A stretch of 64,000 nucleotides of DNA from the NCBI RefSeq assembly GCF_902167145.1, contig NC_050104.1:104419849-104483848 (forward strand), written 5' to 3'. Positions within the stretch are counted from its first letter, which is position 1. Each line of letters starts with the position of its first letter. This stretch comes from Zea mays. Lineage: Eukaryota > Streptophyta > Magnoliopsida > Poales > Poaceae. Shown here in pieces: positions 46,014 to 56,696 of the stretch. The position numbers and the translations under genes are program-made. The notes below the pieces were generated by a model that ran no database searches, was not told where the DNA came from, and was given only the letters and a program-made list of their open reading frames with translations.

Positions 46014-47261
46014 TGAAAGGGAATTAGGCTTACACCTATTTCCTAAATGATTTTGGTGGTTGAATTGCCCAACACAAATAATTGGACTAACTAGTTTGCT
46101 CTAGTCTATAAGTTATACAGGTGCCAAAGGTTCACACTTAGCAAATAAAAAGACCAAGAAATGGGTTCAACCAAATGAGCAAGGGACAACCGAAGGCTGC
46201 CCTGGTCTGGCGCACCGGACAGTGTCCGGGGCACCAGGGGACTCCAAGCCAAACTTCGCACCTTCGAGAATTTTCAGAGGCGCTTTGCTATAATTCACCG
46301 GACTGTCCGGTGCACCACCGGACAGTGTCCGGTGCTCCAGAGGAGAGCGGCTCTGAACTCGCCAGCTTCGGATTTCCACTCCGCTATAATTCACCGGACA
46401 TGTCCGGTGAGCCAGCGGAGCAACGGCTACTTCGCGCTAACGGTCGTCTTCAACGCATTAAATGCGCGCCAGCGCGTGCAGAGGAGCAGAGCACGCGCGG
46501 GTGGCACACCGGACAGTCTACAGGACTTGTCCGGTGCACCACCGGACAGCCAGGCGGGCCCACACGTCAAAGCTCCAACGATCGGAACCCATCAGCCTGG
46601 TGACATGGCTGGCGCACCGGACAGTGTCCGGTGGCGCACCGGACTGTCCGGTGGCGCCATGCGACAACAGCCTCCACCAAACAGCTAGTTTGGTGGTTGG
46701 GGTTATAAATACCCCCAACCACCCCACATCCAAGTTTTCCACCTTCCAACTACTTACAAGAGCTCTAGCATTCAATTCTAGACACACTCAAGTGATCAAA
46801 TCCTCTCCCAATTCCGCACAAAGCCTTAGTGACTAGTGAGAGAGATTTGTTGTGTTCTTTTGAGCTCTTGCGCTTGGATTACTTCTTTTCTTTCTCAATC
46901 TTTCTTGAGATCAAACTCGCTTGTAATTGAGGCAAGAGACACCAATTGTGTGGTGGTCCTTGCGGGAACTTTGTGTTCCAATTGTTTGAGAAGAAGAAGC
47001 TCACTCGGTCAGAGGGACCGTTCGAGAGAGGGAAAGGGTTGAAAGAGACCCGGTCTTTGTGACCACCTCAACGGGGAGTAGGTGCAAGAACCGAACCTCG
47101 GTAAAACAAATCCGCGTGTCACACTCTTTATTCGCTTGCGATTTGTTTTGCACCCTCTCTCTCGGACTCGATTATATTTCTAACGCTAACCTGGCTTGTA
47201 GTTGTGATTAACTTTGTAAATTTCAGTTTCGCCCTATTCACCCCCCTCTAGGCGACTTTCA
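46014..47261 (+). repeat. Solo LTR, Sirevirus (Ji-like)
   Basis: This 1248-base LTR starts TGAAAGGGAATTAGGC and ends GGCGACTTTCA, with perfect GTTCT duplications (46009-46013 and 47262-47266). It has a U3 array of CACCGGAC...GTCCGGTG palindromes (46205-46650), a TATA box at 46704-46711 and a U5 block containing CCCGGTCTTTGTGACC that is shared with the LTR at 60474. It sits between gag and protease of element A, and the codons on either side of it are in register. Confidence 0.92.
46704..46711 (+). promoter_or_regulatory. TATA box in the Ji-like solo LTR
   Basis: TATAAATA in GGGGTTATAAATACCCCC, directly downstream of the palindrome array. Confidence 0.65.
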
Positions 47262-48787
47262 GTTCTCCCGCGGCTAGGTCGCCTTCGTCGACCTTCTCCT
47301 TGCCAGGCCGGCAACGAGGCGGTGAGCCATCCCTGGAGGCCTGCTCACGCCGCTCGCTGATGCGCTTTGCGAGCTTCAGGATCTCCCGGCATTCCGAGGC
47401 GCTGTGGCGACTGTTGGGGTGGACAGGGCATGACCCACTGTCACTTCCCTGTTGCCGTGGGCGCTTTTTACGATCGTCCCGGCCCCCAGCCGCAGCTGTA
47501 GCAACTGGAGCACCGGATGCAGCCTATCGTGACTGCAGTTCTTCTTCTTCTTGCCACCACCCTGGGTGGTGGCTCCGGAGCCACCTGTCTAGGGGCTCCG
47601 GTTTGCGGCGCCGAGTGCCATGCACGACCCTTAGCAGCTCTGGCACATTTGTCGGCCAGAGTGAAGAGCGTCATGACGGTTTCTACGTCATGCGTTGCCA
47701 ACTTCTCCAGCATCTTCTTATCACGCACCCCCTATCGGAAAGCAGAGATAATGGAGGCATCAGAGATGCGAGGTATAGTCCCCTGTACCTTGGTGAAACG
47801 GGAGATGAAAGCCTGGAGAGTCTCCCCGGGTTCCTGCCTCACTGCATGGAGATGAGCCTCCACACCATGCTGCTGGTAAGCACTGGCGAAGTTCACTGTG
47901 AACCGTGCACAGAGCTCTTCCCAGGAGTAGACCGACCTCGGGGTGAGGTTCATGAGCTAGGTCCAGGCCGGCCTGGTCAAGGCTACATGAAAGTAGCTTG
48001 CCATCACAGCAATGTTTCCACCAGTTGCCGTAATGGCAGTGACATAGACCTGCAAGAATTCCGACGGGTTCGTCGTACCGTCGTACTTCTCCGATAGGTG
48101 TGGCCGGAACTTGGGTGGCCAAGTCGCCGCGCGGAGATGATCCACTAGTGCGGCGCAGCCCACGCCGACCAATGGGACACCCGCCTGGATTTAGGCATCC
48201 CTTGGAGTTTGTGGTGAAACTGGAGCGAAGTCCCGGTCGAGGTTGCGACCCTCGAAGTTTTGTCGGCGCTCACGCACCCTCTCCAGAGAACCGAGCATCC
48301 TCGCCCGCACGCCTACGGTTGAGCTCTACTTGTAGGTCCTTATCCCTCTCCAGAGAGATTCGGGCATCCTCGCCCGCACGCCTGCGGTTGAGCTCTGCCC
48401 GTAGGTCCGTGCACCCCTCACTGAGGGTGAGTGCACAGACGCCGACACCTCACGCTGACGCCTGAATGGCCGAGGCCTGGGACTGGCCGAGCCAGAATGT
48501 GCCAAGCCGAGGAGTCGATCGACATCTTCACGCCACTGCCTTATGGCCCCCGGCGAGGCCGTGGAACTTGGGGGGTTGCGCAGCAACTCCTTGGCTGCAG
48601 ACAACGCCCCAAGAGTAGCCCTTGACGGAGCCCTGGATGTCTGCACATGCGTGTGCTGCTGCGTAGCGTGCATAACAGCAGCACCGGTCGCAGGGCGGTT
48701 GGAGCTTCGTGGCATGGAAAATGCTGCCTCTTCCTCCATCAGGAAGTCCTCGAGAATCAAGTCGCGGTGTTCGATGATCTGAACCAT
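47262..48787 (-). pseudogene. gag: gag of element A
   Basis: One minus-strand frame from the Met at 48787 (MVQIIEHRDLILEDFLMEEE) with stops at 48326, about 48190, 47954 and 47729. The N-terminal region is Ala/Ser/Arg-rich; the Gag core reads RPHLSEKYDGTTNPSEFLQV, TPRSVYSWEELCARFTVNF and ETLQAFISRFTKVQGTIPRI; the C-terminus has a zinc-knuckle-like CPVHPNSRHSASEC near 47410. This is the typical Gag of Tat-lineage elements. The stops at 47954 and 47729 fall at places where Trp and Gln are usual. The last codons before the Ji-like LTR join to the linker at 46013. Confidence 0.85.
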
Positions 48788-48828
48788 CGTGTCAAGCAGA
48801 AAAATAGGTGAAAACCTAAAGCCAAAAC

Positions 48829-48847
48829 CCCTACCTGGCGCGCCAAA
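48829..48847 (-). other. Primer-binding site of element A
   Basis: Next to the 5' LTR the minus strand reads TGGCGCGCCAGGTAGGG. The TGG start and position fit a tRNA primer site, but I cannot assign the tRNA with certainty. Confidence 0.6.
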
Positions 48848-49928
48848 TGTCGGTGGGGAAATCCACCGGCCGGGTGGCGGTACGCACCCGCCCTAATCCT
48901 AAGATGAGGAGGGGGCCTAAGCGGTTGCCTGTTTCGTAAATTCGGGATGAACACACGGGGACACGAGGGATTATAGTGGTTCAGGCCGCTGGAGCGTAAT
49001 ACCCTACCTCCAATGTGTGTAAGTAGTATTGAGAGTGTGATTGAGTCTGTCCCTTGTAACGTTGTGTGCCTTCCCTTTTTTAGTTTAAGGGAGGCACATA
49101 CAAGGATACTGAGACCCGACATGCGGGCCCAGGAGCATAATGGAAGAAATACATTTTGTGGATAACTAATGCTGATAGAGTAACATATGAGTAATCAGCG
49201 GGAGCCATGATGTCCGCAGTCCATGCTGCATTGATGGGCAGTTACCGTACGAGTAATGGTGAGTTATTGCACGACCCACGTATCATGGACTGAGCACGCC
49301 GCCTGTCAGCGGAATGGACAGGCGCACGCCTTATCCGTAATGAATGTGAAGGCGCACGTAGCCCAGAGGCGTCATGCCAGGTTCCGCCCGTTGGCTTATG
49401 CCGCGCGCATTATGCCACGTGGCAGCATCGGGTCTCCGCCTGAGTGGGGAGCAGGAGTGTACGCGGATAGGTCCGAACACGTGTTGGCTCCGGACCCCTA
49501 CCCGGGCCCTGATTAAGGCCCAAGTGTGTTCTGCCCTGGAACCTTGGGACCGTTCTGTAGGCGGCTCAGACCCCCTACGGGGGGGGGTCCAGATCCCATT
49601 CCAGGGGTTCGGTCCGTACACGTGGGAGTCCTAGACCAAACTTGGAGGTCCAGACTGTATATCCAGGGGTCCGACACTTTCCCATGTGGGTTCGGACTTA
49701 CTGTTGATGTCTTGGAGTATATCACTTTCTCTAGACACGTGGTGGCCCCGGACCTGCCTATGTGGTGGGGTCAGGCGCTGTTGCTGGCCTAGAGTAGTCG
49801 CCCGAGGCTGGAGTGAGTCATGGCCTGGTCCCACATATATTCTCTTTTACCACACGACTAAAGATAGCCGCATGGGTACTACGTCTTTATACAGTAGTAA
49901 GGGGTACCCTAGTTTCAGGGTACCGACA
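48848..49928 (-). repeat. 5' LTR of element A
   Basis: This 1081-base partner of 18804-19888 runs TGTCGGTGGGG...GGGTACCGACA on the plus strand. It is flanked by the primer-binding site on the left and by the GAGTC target-site copy (49929-49933) on the right. Confidence 0.93.
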
Positions 49929-52789
49929 GAGTCTATTACATAAACTTAGTGTTTAACAATAACATCAAAGTGCGGAGTAACGAAACGTAGAATGTAAGCC
50001 TACACAGGCAGCTGACTGGGGGTTTGCCACTAAAGTAAACTAGAACTCGTCGTATTCCTGGAACTCCTCAAAGTCCTCCATGTTACCAGCTTCACCTCCT
50101 GAGCACTGAGAACATTGGGGACAACCTGGGGTGGGGTGTTTTGTAAAGCAAGGGTGAGTACACATCAACGTACTCAGCAAATGTCCCGTTTGGCTAAAGT
50201 GGATTAGTTGTATGTGGAGTTAAGGTTAAGCCGTTGCTTTTAGTTGGTCAAGTTTTATTACTATAAGTAGAGCCAAGTTTTAGTAATAACCCAGTTATTT
50301 CCCAGAAGTACTCCCTCCAAGAGGAAATACCAGAGATCAGAATTATAATCATCATTGCTAATCATCCTCATCATAAGAGTAACCAAAGTTCTTCTAATCG
50401 AAGAGGATCCCAAGGCTGCTCTTAACCATGAGCACGACTGATATAACAATTTCTAACACTCTGCAGAGGTTGCACACTTTACCCACAAGCCGCGATTCCC
50501 ATTCTGCCCGAGGTTCTAGCCTCCCCATTGATCACTACCAATGTGACCTAGCAGGGTCTCACTACGTAGCCTTTACAAAGATTTCCCAGAGGACATAGCC
50601 GCCCGTTAGGTTTCTCCAGTTTGATAAACACAGTACATCTCCCTAAAGGAAGGGTGACTAACAAAACCAAATCAAAGAACCTCTGCAACCAACCTTGGCA
50701 GAGCAAGTACTGTGCCCGGACCCCATTGACGGCCCTACAGCGAAGCCAACTACTCCTCTGGTTCCTCTAATTAATCAGCTAAGGGCGTCCCATTCCACCC
50801 TCATGGTTGCACTGTTATCCCAGGTTGTCACTCCCCAAATAGGTCCTTACGGAGAGGTACTCAGGAAACAGCCTGAGCCACCTAAAGAATCATAAGAACC
50901 CCATCGGGATAACATCATCGTATCATAAAAGACCACATCATGTTCATTGATTAAGTTAAAGCAATAGCATAAGCTAACCATGATTAACCCAAAAAGGTAA
51001 ACAAGGGTAAGGTAAATACAGACTAGTCAATCCTTAGGTTTTAATAAAGTAATGCGGGACAGTGAATCATAAAGTATGTAGGACATAATAGGTCAGAGGA
51101 CACTTGCCTTCACCAGGTTGTTGCTCAGAGGGATCTTCGGCAACACACTCAGGAACCACGAGCTGCTCGTTGTCTAAGTAAAGCGAGCATACATTCAATA
51201 CATTTGGAAGGTAAAAATGAACATCACATCAAACATGTACAAACGTTGGCACACAACTCAAAAGGGTATAGTATTAAGTACAGGGGAATGAGGTCAAGTT
51301 ATAAAATGAACCAATCTTAATTGGGGGGAATTGATTACTCTCTAAGTGTTGAAACATAACCTAAAAGATAGAGCGATAATTAAACAAAAAAAAGATTACA
51401 TTATAAGATGAACTACTCTTATTTAGGAATTTGATTATCCTTTAAACATTATCCATAATTACATATCTAATTCTATTTATCACATTAGGGTCCAAAGGTT
51501 AAACCAAAAATGAATCCATGAAATGCATTACACTAGTCTCACAAACTTTAAATATATTTTAACTCCTAGGATTCCCCTTTTATTTATTTCATTGAATAAA
51601 TAAATCAACATATACTTTAATTCTATATTCTAAGTGTAAAAATTAAAGTATACAAATTACAATTGGCCATATTTTATTTGGACAGAGAATAATCTTGTGA
51701 ACATTTTGCAATTTGAACCACTAAATTTGGAGTTCATATGAAAAAGATATGAAATAAACAAATTTTGAAGTTTGAAATATAAAATTAGGGCTAAATCTGT
51801 GATTAAATAAAAGTCCAGGGGCTATTCTAAAGAAACTAGGGACTTATGCGCTAAAACAGAGGACGACAGGTTGATTTCCTAAAACCAGGGGGTTTCTTAA
51901 GCAAAACAACCACGCGAAGGGGTACGGGGTAACCTCAGCCATCGGATCAGAAACCGACGAGCCAGATTAGATCGCGTGGGCACGCGCGCGGGCGCGGCAG
52001 ACAAGCGGGGCCAGGGCGCCAGCGAGCCAGGGCGGTCTGACCGGCCAGGCCCAGGGGCACAGACGCGGGTGAGGGGAGAGAGGAGAGACGGTTGGATCTG
52101 GATCGGAGGGCTACGATAAGATCCGCTCGGGTTGAGTCTAAACCGCTCGATCTCGGGTGGACGGCCAAGATCTAACGACAGGGGGCGGACTTAGGCGCGG
52201 TGGCGCCGCTCCGTCCCGTGGCGGGAGTTCGTGGGTGAGAGGTTAGAGACAACTGACAGGTGGGGACGGCGGGACAGAGAGAGGGGAGCGGGTGCGCGCG
52301 GGAGAACTAGCGCCGACAGGTCTGGCCCATGCGACAGAGAGAGAGGGAGAGAGGCACGATCGGGTTGGCGTCGACAGGCGGGACCCGCCTGTCAGGCAGA
52401 GGGGGGCGCGCGGGCTGGGCTAAATGGGCCGACTTGGGCTGAAATGACTTTTTCTATTTCTCTGAATTTTCTAATTCCTTTTCTATTTCTTTTCTCTAGG
52501 GTTTTCAAATCCAAATTCAAAACTAGGTTTCAAATTCAAATAAATTCAAACTTGTGCAACACTTCAAAGAATATTTTAAGCTCAGCATGATGCAATATGT
52601 CATAATTCATAATGTTTTGGCAAAAATAAATAATTAAATCCCCCTAAATTTAAGATATTTCTACTCAAAAAGGGAAAAGGGAGAGAGAATCTAGAGAGAT
52701 AAAACCTAGAGTGAGAGAGAGAAGAGTAACACATGAATTTGGGTGATAATTAGGAAGAAATTTTATACCCCCAAATTCAGGGTGTTACA
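49929..52789 (-). repeat. Solo LTR alpha, right part
   Basis: Continuation of 18638-18803 after element A. Opens with the second GAGTC, shares CTACACAGGCAGCTGACTGG with solo LTR alpha-2, and ends CCCCCAAATTCAGGGTGTTACA. It is followed by AAGAG (52790-52794), which pairs with AAGGG before 18638 (one mismatch). A GC-rich stretch at 51910-52440 has no believable gene. The whole solo LTR without its insertion is about 3.0 kb. Confidence 0.87.
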
Positions 52790-53489
52790 AAGAGTGAAGT
52801 ACCTTCGGCTTTATTGCCTTGCAGTTTCTGTATGATTGCTGCAAGGAGCACGGCTAGGCGACCCGGCGACCCATCGCGGGCCGCCGTGTTGTCCACCTCA
52901 CATAGCTAAACCCAAGGTATTGCTCATCACGAGAAGGCCCTAGGGTTCGTTGTTGTTTGGTCTCAAATAGGTGGTGGCCATCCTAGAGGTGATGTCCCAC
53001 TTCAGGATAACCATCTTAGGTACATCAAGTAATCACCCCTTGGCTCTAAGGTTTCCTTACAAGATAGTGTTATTTGTCTTACATCTTATTTACTATCTCG
53101 CTCCCCAAGGTCTCGACCCTCCATGGGCAAAACCTAGGGATCATCCCCAAGGTTTGAACTCACTACAAGGACGGCTTAGGGATCGTTAGTGTTTGGTACA
53201 AAAAGGCGCCAACAACATGATATCAAGCAATTATTGCAAACAACATCTTCTATCATGAAACCTCATTGCACTTCTTACTCGATGCAGCAGCATGGATCAA
53301 GCAGTCTCATTAGCCGCGAGAAGCAGACGATTCGAATCGAGTTTTAACCTTGCAAGGTAAACCTAAACACATGACATGTAGGGGCACTCTGTCCCCACAC
53401 ACATCAATTATCCCCATCGATTTCGAGGCCACAGATCAGGTCCCACCTCCCTTGGATACAATGCTCTACAAGCAAATTAGTCATCCCTT
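52790..53489. other. End of the Huck-like remnant and unassigned DNA
   Basis: 52795-52850 may continue the antisense coding remnant seen before 18638. The remainder holds no convincing gene. CACTACAAGG at 53164-53173 resembles a CACTA terminal sequence, and a loosely repeated phrase (TAGGGxTCGTTxxTGTTTGGT) occurs near 52941 and 53179. Confidence 0.35.
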
Positions 53490-54960
53490 GTGCATTTAAA
53501 ATCATTTGGAAGCTTGACAAATGACCAAATTGAAGTAGAGCTATTACCTACTACATCCACATACCTTGCATCATCTGTTGTGATTGCAACAGTTGCATAT
53601 GCTATTGCAAATGCAAGTATAGTCTGTTGTAGCGGTCGTTGCTGCTCAAGTAGCTCTTCCTCCCGTGCAGATGCTCATCGGGGCTGACTACTCTCAACTG
53701 AGGCAGAGGACAGCCTACTATATCTTCAACGGTATACAACCCCATCGTCGATAGGAAACCTACACAGAGCATTAAAATATATACAATAAATAAAATCACA
53801 GTTATCAAAATGAAATGGCAACGCAAGTTAACGTACCTCCCATGTGACACCTCCACCAGCTGCATAAGCTAACTTAGTGTCAAACTTGGCTATCATCTAG
53901 TCCACGTCATGTCCATGTTCCTCTTGTAATGTTTCAATATAGAAACCCTGCAAAACATTAATTTCAATTGAAAGGCAAAATATATTAATTTCAACATAGA
54001 GAGAGAGAAAACATTGAAATTACAGACTCAAGTCAATATTCATACTTACCAACTTTTCTATCGCATTCTCATCGCACAGAATCTCTGGGTGATCTAGATC
54101 TGGACCCTTTTACCCCTTGGCAAAAACTTTAAAACCAAAGGGTTGACACCATCTCAAGAAGCCTACAATACAAGATTACACGTCCACATATTTGTTTAAT
54201 AAATAAAATTGACATAGGCTCTTAGAACATACCATGCATTTAGCCTTGCCAGCATGAACTTCAACCCTGAAGTGGTGGAGACCATGCTTACTTAATCTGT
54301 TGCCACGATTTCTATCAGGCCTTGCTATGAACTCCTCCGAAGCCCAGTACTCGCACAACCACAACCAAGCATGTTGGTGCGTACTCAGCCAATCCACCTC
54401 ACTCCTTGTATTGCGCAATTGTGAGGTGTATCTTTTTAGCCATTTCTATAGTCATGTTACTTTTTTGGTGGTTGTGCCACACAACCACCACCTTGCCCCA
54501 TGCATCATACATCATGCCCTTCATAATCTTTGGGCTGCGATGTTGAAAACCTCCCGCATGTACGGATCATCGAGGCTCATATCATCGGGCAAGCGAAATT
54601 GTTCCTACAATAGAGACAAAATATTATATTTTACCATAAAAAAATACTACAAAATTTAAGAGTCGAAACAAACTAACCCAAAATGAATCTCACACTGTGT
54701 TTGTGTGAATTCTACTAGGGTTGTAGGACTTTTGGCTCTAGTGACTCTAGACATGAGTCGCTATGGCCGCATCGCCCTCTGTGACCAACACTAGGTAGAA
54801 GTAGTGGAAGCAAATACCAATCACGATGCTGACTGGTGTACAGTGGCCTTACCTGTCCTAGTCCACCTTGACCCACGACCTGGTCCCCAATGGCCTAATA
54901 ATTTTACGCTGATCAATTTCCTTCCTAAGCTTAAGCGTCAGGGACCGACGAAACCTGCAA
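53490..54960 (-). pseudogene. Ptta/En/Spm-type (CACTA-associated) transposase fragment
   Basis: Minus-strand pieces, apparently exons, resemble the plant Ptta/En/Spm transposase family (Pfam Transposase_24/PF03004, recalled not searched). They include KLRKEIDQRKIIRPLGTRSW (near 54900), RLPDDMSLDDPYMREVFNIA (near 54570), and SEVDWLSTHQHAWLWLCEYW followed by EEFIARPDRNRGNRLSKHGL (54410-54260), then the C-terminal part near 53890 and a Gln-rich tail near 53640. Splice-like junctions (for example GAG/GTACGT near 53838) separate the pieces, but stops and frame changes occur within them. Such proteins are often the second ORF of CACTA transposons; no tnp2-like ORF was seen. Clearly broken. Confidence 0.6.
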
Positions 54961-56299
54961 AATTGAAAGTTGTTATTTGAAACTGAAACTAATCTTAATG
55001 TAAAACTAAAAGCTACTATTTAATTATAAAATAACTAATGGAGCTATGTGTCTTAACCTTTATTCATCAAAGTACAACAGAACATGGACATCCTTCCACA
55101 GGAAGATGATCGAGGGTATCACTAGACTAGCATCCATCAAGTTCATCATCATATCTTCGTCTGCAAACTTCTGATAAAAATTATAAAAAGAACATGAACT
55201 CTAATTTCTTTATTTTATTCTTTAGAAAAAACTAAGTGATATATATATATATATAATACGAACTCAATTTGTTGCATGGTTAATCATGCATAGAAAACTA
55301 ATTAAGTCATTTAAATGTAGGAACAAATGATCTAATTCATTAATAAGGAATGTGTATTTGACATTATATAAACTACCATTTTAGTTTACAAAAGCAAGAA
55401 CACTAATTAATCCATTTTAACACTTATTTTGGAAAAAACTCTATACTACTTTTGAACACTGTGAGGCATAATATATCATCATTTATAAGAACTTGAATAT
55501 AGGCTAAATCAAATTTTACGGGAAATATAATTAGACATATATTTATCTTTTATTTTTATTAAAACATATAGTCTATAATTTCTTTTAAATTTCTATTTAA
55601 GAAGGTTGTACTTAAATAACTATGTTAAACATTATTATATTATCAAAACATGATATCTATTGAAAACGTTGTCTTTATATTTCTTTTATGTTCCTCATTT
55701 ACAAAACTACACATAATTAATCATAACAAACATAATACAAACTAATTTACAAAAACATATAAATCGTTGCAACTATAAATTCAAACTGATTAGCGCACTA
55801 ACACATTGCTATCAAAATACTATTTAATTTATTTGAAAATTGAATACATATTTTTTAATAAATAAATCAATGTCGCAAGAATTAATATATTATTAACGAT
55901 AGCTTCTAGGAGGTAGATTAGAAAAATGACATTTTTCTACCTTCATATGCTGGTTTGGCGAGTAGAAGGAGTCACGACCCACCGGCGCAAAGGACTAGGC
56001 GCAGGGACTCGTGGATGATGATAGCGACGAGATCTAGTGAGGCGGGTTCAATGACGTCTACTATGAGTGGTGATGCAAAGACGATTTTGGCGACATCAGA
56101 ATTAGGCAGCGGACTCCAGGGCTCCGATGGTGAAGACGCGGTATGGGAAGTCTCTAGGCACAAGGCTTTTGGATGCGACGAACATCGAAACGACACACAA
56201 CAATAGTTGGCAAAATCTGTGGAGTCCAACGAAGGTGGGTGCGCTTGGCGAGGAGGTAGTATGGCACCAGCATGCACCAGCAGGGCGCGGCAAGCGCAG
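54961..56299. other. Unassigned AT-rich DNA
   Basis: Mostly AT-rich sequence with a short TA repeat at 55240-55254, turning GC-richer after 55950. Open frames of up to 198 codons on both strands at 55955-56568 have no recognisable domain. Part of the right end may belong to the LTR of the next element. Confidence 0.4.
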
Positions 56300-56660
56300 A
56301 CACGGCACGACGCGTGGGCAGGTGCAACTCCAGCGAGCGACGCAGTGCAGCGGCGAGTTGCGTGGAGCGACGTGGGGCTGTCAAGGATTTCGATATGTCG
56401 GCCCAGCAACAGGAGACCAATATGCCTGAAGGACGCGGACATCGTGTTCGATGCAGCAACCCTCGCGTGTATGGGCCTGAGTGGGTTTAGAGCCCAGTTG
56501 GTCTGGTGTAGGCATGACCTGGGATATATAATCCTTGTACTATGCCTGAGGACGGCAAGCAAAAACATATTCCTGTAATAATAGACTGCCTAGCCTCCGT
56601 CTTCCTCCGTATCTCTCTCTCTGCTTCCTGTGTGCTTCCATTCTATTAGATAGGTTAACA
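56300..56660 (+). repeat. 5' LTR of the Reina-like element (left end uncertain)
   Basis: The right end is fixed by ...GGTTAACA (56660) just before the primer-binding site. A TATA-like box (GATATATAAT, near 56522) sits about 130 bases upstream of that end. I cannot place the left end: candidates with TG lie between about 56300 and 56470. No second LTR is in the window. Confidence 0.5.
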
Positions 56661-56662
56661 TT

Positions 56663-56674
56663 TGGTATCAGAGG
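56663..56674 (+). other. Primer-binding site of the Reina-like element
   Basis: TGGTATCAGAGG two bases after the LTR end, complementary to initiator Met tRNA. Confidence 0.8.
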
Positions 56675-56696
56675 TCCGTTGATCCTTGGATCTCTC

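Larger units (their letters stand above)
18804..49928 (-). mobile_element. Element A: Tat-type Ty3 (gypsy) retrotransposon with antisense ORF, host to four later insertions
   Basis: This 31.1 kb unit is bounded by two related LTRs (18804-19888 and 48848-49928) and a perfect GAGTC target-site duplication (18799-18803 and 49929-49933). On the minus strand it carries gag, protease, RT, RNase H and integrase. Between pol and the 3' LTR a separate frame runs on the plus strand. A second RNase H-like segment with TNNMAEYEAL and the antisense frame are Tat-lineage characters. Removing the four nested insertions (21747-24544, 25043-30991, 35268-43878, 46014-47261; about 18.6 kb) leaves about 12.5 kb, normal for this lineage. 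All genes contain stops; the element is inactive. Confidence 0.92.

Noticed and set aside
47300..48097. Plus-strand frame of 265 codons
   Set aside because: Shadow of the minus-strand gag of element A, which has clear Gag motifs.
18804..49928. A single 31 kb retrotransposon
   Set aside because: About 18.6 kb of it consists of four later insertions with their own target-site duplications; the element itself is about 12.5 kb.
55230..55260. TA repeat as a replication or transcription signal
   Set aside because: A short simple repeat in AT-rich DNA; nothing around it supports a function.
55972..56568. Minus-strand frame of 198 codons
   Set aside because: No recognisable domain, competing frames on the other strand, and it overlaps the LTR promoter region of the Reina-like element.
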